From Promethearchaeota archaeon (GTDB lineage: Archaea > Asgardarchaeota > Lokiarchaeia > Sigynarchaeales > SOKP01): a stretch of 15,501 nucleotides of DNA. This document shows, in pieces, positions 12,701 through 15,501 of the stretch; the stretch's first letter is position 1, and the number at the start of each line of letters is the position of its first letter. The notes beneath the pieces are model-generated. The model had not been told where the DNA came from and searched no databases. It saw only the letters and a program-made list of their open reading frames with translations. The position numbers were made by a program, and so were the translations under genes. The stretch spans positions 1-15,501 of the forward strand of contig JAEOTJ010000351.1 in the NCBI GenBank assembly GCA_016839905.1. The letters run 5' to 3'.

Positions 12701-15501
12701 AATCTATCTATCAAGTAGTCATAATAACACGATTTCGCATAATGATGTCACTTTTAATGACTATGGAATTTACTTATCAGTTAGCCATTATAACAAATTT
12801 TCCGATAATGATGTTCATAATAATGATTTTGGAATAATTTTCTTTCTTGCCTGTACTTTTAATGTTGTTTTAAACAATACAGTAATTTATAATGATTATG
12901 ATGGAATATATTTACAAACAAATAGCAATAATAATACCATATCAGGAAATAACGCATCTCATAACGGAGGAGCTGGATCATTTGCGGGAATCACTATAAG
13001 TAATTGTGTAAATAATACAATTTTGGACAATAATGCTAATTTTAATGACTATGGAATTCAAATATTGGCTAGTAGTTTTAATATAATTTTAAACAATAAT
13101 GCGACCTTTAATAATAGAGATGGATTACATATTCGTGCAAATAGCGATAATAACACAATCTCGGGTAATAATGCCTCTTATAATGGATTAACAGGATTAT
13201 ATTCTGGAATTTATTTAGAAGATGCATATAATAATACAATTTTGGGTAATAATGCTAATAATAACGATTATGGGATATATTTTGAGTCAACCAGTAATAA
13301 TAATACAATTTTTAATAATACTATTGAAGAAAATGTCGTTAGAGGAATAAGTATAACTTCGACAAGTGAATCCAATCTCATCTTTAACAACACTTTTACG
13401 GGAAACGGAGAACACGCTTTAGATGATGGAAATTATAATAAATGGAATACTACAAACATCGGAAATTATTGGGATAATTACACAGGAATGGATGAGGATG
13501 ATGATGGTATTGGAGATACACCACATGTATTTCCTACTGGTATTGATTATCTTCCGATTTGGGACGATGGTCCTGAACCCGTCTTTTGGATTTTAAATCC
13601 CATACATATTGATGATTCTGGTCTTAGTGGAAACGGAACGTGGGCATGGGCGGTGACTAAAAGGTGGTGTAAAGGTTCTGGAACATGGACAGATCCGTAT
13701 ATAATTAAGAATGTAATTATTAATGCTTCTGATCAAGATGGAGTTAGTTCTCTTATAATAGATAATTCGACCAATGTTTATTTTATCATAAGAAATTGCA
13801 CTACAACTAATAGTGGCTCATCTTTCGTATCAAACGATGCGGGGATTAAACTACGAAATGTGAATAATGGAACCCTCATAAATAATACTTGTGAGGATAA
13901 TCGTAGAGATGGGATGTATCTTTATAACTGTGATAACTTAACGATTTTAGAAAATAAATTTAAAGATAATGATAATAATGGATTGTATTGGCTGTATGGG
14001 AGATTTAATTTAATTGATAATAATACATTTAAAAACAATGATATTTATGGAGCCCATCTTAATACATTCCATAATAATACAGTCCGAAATAATTCATTTC
14101 TAGGGAATATTGATTCTGGAATTTATTTTTCTGGTGCAGATAATAACACGATAAAATTTAACCACGCGGAACAAAATAGATACGGGATTTATACTGGATC
14201 CTCCGACTTCAATCAAATCTACAATAATACCTTGATAGATAATGATGAGATTGGTTTAAATATGTCAAGTAGCCATTTTAATGAAATTTACAATAATACA
14301 ATGGTCTTAAATGATGATTTCGCAATAAGTTTATCAAGTAGCCATAATAATACTTTCTTGCATAACAATGCTTCATATAGTAGTGCTGTTAATTCCAGAG
14401 GAATTGAATTGGTCCAAAGTGAAAATAATACAATATTAGAAAATGATCTAACTCACAATGCTTATGGAATCTATCTCCAAAACAATAATAAAAAGAATGA
14501 ATTCATAAACAATACTGTAGTGAATAATACCCGCAATGGAGTTTATCTCTTCACGAGCCACAATAACTCCTTTATAGGCAATAATATCTCATTTAATGGA
14601 ATTTCTGGTATCTATTCGGGTATCTATTTAAGGAGAAGTAAAAATAATACTTTCTTTGGAAATATTATTTACAATAATACTGAAGACGGGGTCTTTCTTT
14701 ATGAAAATAGTTCTTGGAATAAATTCCTAAGTAATATAATCAATTTCAATGCTCAACATGGGATATACCTATATCAGAATTGTAATTACAATAATATTTC
14801 AGGAAATTTAGTAAATTTGAACGGCGAAAATGCTATATCTTTAATCGAAAGTCATAAAAACATGATAATGAATAATACTGCAAATAATAATAAAGAAAAC
14901 GGAATAAAACTGCAAGAATCCCATAATAATTATATCATCGATAATGCAGAGAGTTTTATTAATAACACGCTCTATGGGATTTTTCTAAATCATAGTGATT
15001 ATAACATTATTACCGGGAATGTTATTCGAAATAGTCAAGTTGGGATTTATCTAAATTTCTCTGATGTTAATACGATATTGGATAATATATTTAGTGGATG
15101 CCTTAATGATTGGATTGATAATGGGGGTACAGGAAACGATTTTCCTTTAGATGATGTTGGTGATAAAGATGGAGATGAGGATGGACCTGAAGAACCTTCA
15201 GAAGGAGATGGTAGTTTTTTAATTATTATTATAATTATTATCGTAGGAATGGTTGTAAGTACGGGCGTGGCTGGTGGAGTATTAGTTAAGAAATCCAAAT
15301 CTAAAGTTGAGATGGATGATGTTCAGAAAAAACAAGAAGTCTCTAAAATAAAACCCTTGACTCCAAAAGTACCTAAAAAACCAAAAAAGGGAAAACTAAA
15401 GACTGAGCCCGATAAAGGAGCACCTTTAACAGAAGAAGAAAAGCAAGAATTAGCGAAAACGGAAAAAGAAGTTGGCGTGGAAGAGCAAAAGATAATCTGT
15501 A
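6657..15501 (+). CDS. Giant NosD-type beta-helix surface protein, membrane-anchored (partial, 3' end open)
   Basis: I read this frame codon by codon and met no stop from ATG 6657 to the edge: 2,948 codons, incomplete at the C-terminus. A signal sequence (basic start, hydrophobic about 10-25) is followed by six modules. Modules 2-6 open with a header like CxGSGTWxDPYxIxN (near residues 454, 774, 1325, 1696, 2338); module 1 has a weaker version near 85. Each then runs through many 22-25-residue coils of the form NNTIxxNxxxxNxxxGIYL, the NosD/right-handed parallel beta-helix pattern. Modules 1, 2, 3 and 5 close with GNYWDNYTGxDxDDDGIGDTP (starts 390, 705, 1256, 2269) and LPIWDDG. An Asp/Glu stalk, one membrane helix (2853-2877) and a Lys/Pro-rich inner tail follow. 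It is probably an extracellular adhesin, carbohydrate-binding or carbohydrate-acting surface protein; no catalytic site can be assigned. N-x-S/T sequons are extremely dense. Confidence 0.93.
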   Translation, partial: MTSKSKLNRIIFFILLFGIFSVSSILNQSILKNNIFNEELDYNENETDSKQKTKNSGFWIVDYIYISYDNWSVSGDPWIQIRTGSPDDPHIIENVTIDRDSIGSAILIEDSRQYFKIQNCSLTDSGSGADDGGITLLNTSNGFILNNDLSNNQRGIKIEESENITISENNIDSNRQEGIYIEDFINHTIENNTIDSTLYAYGLYALSGDDSIVHNNTISNNGQLWDGGAGVLLSQCTNVNFTYNKVIKNDNRGLWCAPLWSSTVSNNYINGTTRGPGISLQYTSSSNIITDNTISGSAENGISLRDSNNNIIKNNYINGNELFGINFTYNSDFNDIYNNIISNTTGTGISISNAVIESINNEFYNNTFIANDNHVLDNCSSNTWNNTQIGNYWDNYTGADSDDDGIGDTPYEIWGSSNINDSLPIWNDGFDGTELEIDDLKSNNWESILDKFYCSGSGTSLDPYVIEGINIVSGGSHVILINNSRAYFRIQNCELTGGVSGNGGIELSNTSNGFLYDNNCSGNGHGIYLFNSNFTKINKIIANDNAAQGMYFRDCLNLTVWDNEIKSNGLRGIYHQTSHNSYLAGNQIADSTEDGIRFRISHNNTIIGNNVSYNKLNGIYIWEGNNNTMDNNIIVNNTDDGIRLSTDGDNNNITNNVLYKNMEKGVHIVSAGCENNLFYNNSFIENGLNALDDGSNNHWNFTNIGNYWDNYTGVDANDDSIGDTPHNITGSAGAKDFLPIWDDGPDWNFYSIHIDDSGVSGNGTWIWAVTQDWCNGSGTWADPYVIENVSIDGQNSFSCILIANSSVYFKIENCILYNSGSGTDPNHKAGIKLEKVNNGTLIGNNCSNNNDIGIYLYTDCNNNTIINNTVNNNPDTGIGLRINCNNNNILNNTIKDNLDGLILNDNCHYNTILDNNMSYNDQKGIYLLSSNNNSISGNNASYNGQVGTFEGIYISGSFNNTIMKNDVNYNDYGVYLSGSSFNIISNNSITYNNRDGIYLSSNSNNNTFTGNNITYNGVAGTYYGIYLFNNNNNNTISDNNVNFNDYGIVFFASSFNIVLNNTVINNIRDGIYLMTNSNNNTISGNNASYNGGAGSFGGITIDSCVNNKILDNTANFNDYGIQILASSFNVILNNIATFNNIDGLRIRANSDNNTILGNNASYNGLTGLYSGIYLEDANNNTILGNNVNINDYGIYFESTSNNNTILNNTIEGNVVRGISITSTSESNLIFNNTFIGNVLHALDDGKFNKWNNSAIGNYWDNYTGADEDDNGIGDIPHVFPTGTDYLPIWDDGPEPEFWILNPIHIDDSGVSGNGTWAWAATKKWCKGSGIWTNPYIIKNVIINGQNSFSCILIANSSVYFRIENCTLYNSGSGADPNHKAGIKLENVNNGTLIGNNCSNNNDIGIYLYTDCNNNTIINNTVNNHPDTGIGLRINCDNNLISNNTINYNLYGFTLNDNCHYNTILDNDMSYNTQDGCFYWNTCHNNSLINNTFKSNPRYGFNLGGWCQHNNITGNTAINNSQGIILYVDCDNNRIENNNATDNTDYGIHVWDGCDNNIILKNIVKDTPILGTQDYGISIGPTGSMCYNNRILENTANDNLIYGIHLSSADNNNISGNIINNNTEYGIYLENSDGNIIIGNYLNNNTDGCIQEAGTSTNNIDAMNNCNGVCSSIMIDNNGGTSGAFTWEEAIALIPWFKGSGTWGDPYVIEDLIINGSNIGSCILIEDSKVYLKIENCTIYNSGPNNDDAGIKLSSTSNVTVSDNTCYNNQFGIFAIFSENNTILTNNASNNVRSGIILQTGSHWNNIINNTINNNDDHGIFLDQNCRYNTIVNNTADNNQDYGIYLYYRSNYNSIINNTAINAFGTFGIGIYLLNECRYNNITENTLINNNDHGIYLNDRCENNTISENNIKENVEHGIYLYECSNNSILSNNLTDNGDNGIYLMHNCLNNDILNNTASSNTLNGIYLNDNCNNNTLWNNELSYNDQNGIDLVNCINNSISGNNASYNGQVGTYYGIYLSSSHNNTISHNDVTFNDYGIYLSVSHYNKFSDNDVHNNDFGIIFFLACTFNVVLNNTVIYNDYDGIYLQTNSNNNTISGNNASHNGGAGSFAGITISNCVNNTILDNNANFNDYGIQILASSFNIILNNNATFNNRDGLHIRANSDNNTISGNNASYNGLTGLYSGIYLEDAYNNTILGNNANNNDYGIYFESTSNNNTIFNNTIEENVVRGISITSTSESNLIFNNTFTGNGEHALDDGNYNKWNTTNIGNYWDNYTGMDEDDDGIGDTPHVFPTGIDYLPIWDDGPEPVFWILNPIHIDDSGLSGNGTWAWAVTKRWCKGSGTWTDPYIIKNVIINASDQDGVSSLIIDNSTNVYFIIRNCTTTNSGSSFVSNDAGIKLRNVNNGTLINNTCEDNRRDGMYLYNCDNLTILENKFKDNDNNGLYWLYGRFNLIDNNTFKNNDIYGAHLNTFHNNTVRNNSFLGNIDSGIYFSGADNNTIKFNHAEQNRYGIYTGSSDFNQIYNNTLIDNDEIGLNMSSSHFNEIYNNTMVLNDDFAISLSSSHNNTFLHNNASYSSAVNSRGIELVQSENNTILENDLTHNAYGIYLQNNNKKNEFINNTVVNNTRNGVYLFTSHNNSFIGNNISFNGISGIYSGIYLRRSKNNTFFGNIIYNNTEDGVFLYENSSWNKFLSNIINFNAQHGIYLYQNCNYNNISGNLVNLNGENAISLIESHKNMIMNNTANNNKENGIKLQESHNNYIIDNAESFINNTLYGIFLNHSDYNIITGNVIRNSQVGIYLNFSDVNTILDNIFSGCLNDWIDNGGTGNDFPLDDVGDKDGDEDGPEEPSEGDGSFLIIIIIIIVGMVVSTGVAGGVLVKKSKSKVEMDDVQKKQEVSKIKPLTPKVPKKPKKGKLKTEPDKGAPLTEEEKQELAKTEKEVGVEEQKIIC
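8913..9420 (+). repeat. Module 3 N-terminal copy of a ~508-bp direct repeat
   Basis: This segment recurs at 10566-11073 at a constant offset of 1,653 bases (551 codons), with no indel over its length. The best part, 9031-9308, is nearly identical at DNA level, synonymous positions included. It codes for the header HIDDSGxSGNGTW...WC and the first coils of the module. Confidence 0.85.
9465..10340 (+). repeat. Four tandem ~73-residue three-coil repeats in module 3
   Basis: The landmark GNNASYNG (or GNNITYNG) begins at 9465, 9684, 9906 and 10125, spacings of 219, 222 and 219 bases. Each unit reads roughly GNNASYNGxxGxxxGIYL, NNTIxxNxxxxNDYGI, SSFNxIxNN, NxxDGIYLxxNSNNN: three beta-helix coils. 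The fourth unit ends in the FESTSNNNTI stretch rather than SSFN. The extra material relative to module 5 (153 bases) is part of this expansion. Confidence 0.8.
9831..10684 (+). repeat. Module 3 C-terminal copy of an ~850-bp direct repeat
   Basis: This segment recurs at 12870-13723 at a constant offset of 3,039 bases (1,013 codons). By eye roughly nine bases in ten agree over 9861-10340. It includes the closing GNYWDNYTG block and the start of the next header. Similarity continues upstream to 9451 / 12643 after allowing a 153-base (51-codon) difference. Confidence 0.85.
10566..11073 (+). repeat. Module 4 N-terminal copy of the ~508-bp direct repeat
   Basis: This is the second copy of 8913-9420. 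Similarity fades right after 11073, where module 4 continues with unrelated Cys-bearing coils instead of the GNNASYNG repeats. Confidence 0.85.
12870..13723 (+). repeat. Module 5 C-terminal copy of the ~850-bp direct repeat
   Basis: This is the second copy of 9831-10684. Similarity ends within the module 6 header: after the shared NVIIN the module 3 derivative continues GQNSFSC and this copy continues ASDQDG. The change is abrupt at DNA level too. Confidence 0.85.
15213..15501 (+). other. Membrane anchor and cytoplasmic tail of the giant protein
   Basis: Residues 2853-2877 (FLIIIIIIIVGMVV...GGVLV) form a single hydrophobic helix after an acidic stalk (DVGDKDGDEDGPEEPSEGDG). A positively charged KKSKSK stop-transfer sequence and a Lys/Pro-rich tail follow, then an acidic TEEEKQELAKTEKEVGVEE stretch and a cysteine at the very edge. 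This gives a type I topology with the beta-helices outside. The tail is unfinished at the window edge. Confidence 0.85.

Noticed and set aside
15047..15298. Minus-strand 83-codon frame at the membrane-anchor region
   Set aside because: Its Ser/Pro/Ile composition is the reverse of the Asp/Glu stalk and Ile-rich membrane helix; no independent support.

Overview
The window looks like a chromosomal piece of a low-GC Asgard archaeon, most likely Lokiarchaeia-like. This is inference from content. There is a compact Ras/Rab-type small GTPase behind a clear archaeal TATA box, a giant Asn-rich NosD-type beta-helix surface protein, an archaeal PEP synthase and a macro-domain protein. Some starts carry archaeal-type ribosome binding sites, others have short leaders. 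No rRNA, tRNA, CRISPR array or transposase gene was seen.

Layout. 1-318 is non-coding. It holds a 23-base imperfect inverted repeat (57-79 / 212-234) and the hairpin terminator of the next gene. 319-3237 (minus) is phosphoenolpyruvate synthase with an extra helical C-terminus. 3463-4314 (minus) is an unrecognised six-helix membrane protein. 4315-4639 is a 325-base divergent promoter region. 4640-5167 (plus) is the small GTPase, which meets a SAM methyltransferase gene (5164-5961, minus) tail to tail, both stop codons lying in one TTAA. The methyltransferase follows a macro-domain gene (5977-6495, minus) after only 15 bases, so these two probably form an operon. A short AT-rich divergent promoter region (6496-6656) separates them from the last gene.

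6657-15501 (plus), more than half of the window, is one uninterrupted reading frame of at least 2,948 codons that is still open at the window edge. It encodes a secreted, membrane-anchored protein: signal sequence, six NosD/parallel-beta-helix modules, acidic stalk, one transmembrane helix (residues 2853-2877) and a lysine/proline-rich cytoplasmic tail. Its middle has grown by visible DNA duplications: module 3 is repeated as the N-terminal part of module 4 and the C-terminal part of module 5, with about 1.6 kb of other coils between. Module 3 itself contains four ~73-residue, three-coil repeats. Long runs of coils carry a cysteine at one equivalent position.

How the genes relate. PEP synthase is central carbon metabolism (gluconeogenic PEP formation). 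The macro-domain protein and methyltransferase form a small operon of unknown substrate. The GTPase and the giant surface protein are the characteristically Asgard part. No single pathway links all six genes. The most unusual object is the giant repeat protein; next are the GTPase with altered G3 and G4 motifs and the inverted-repeat element at the left edge.
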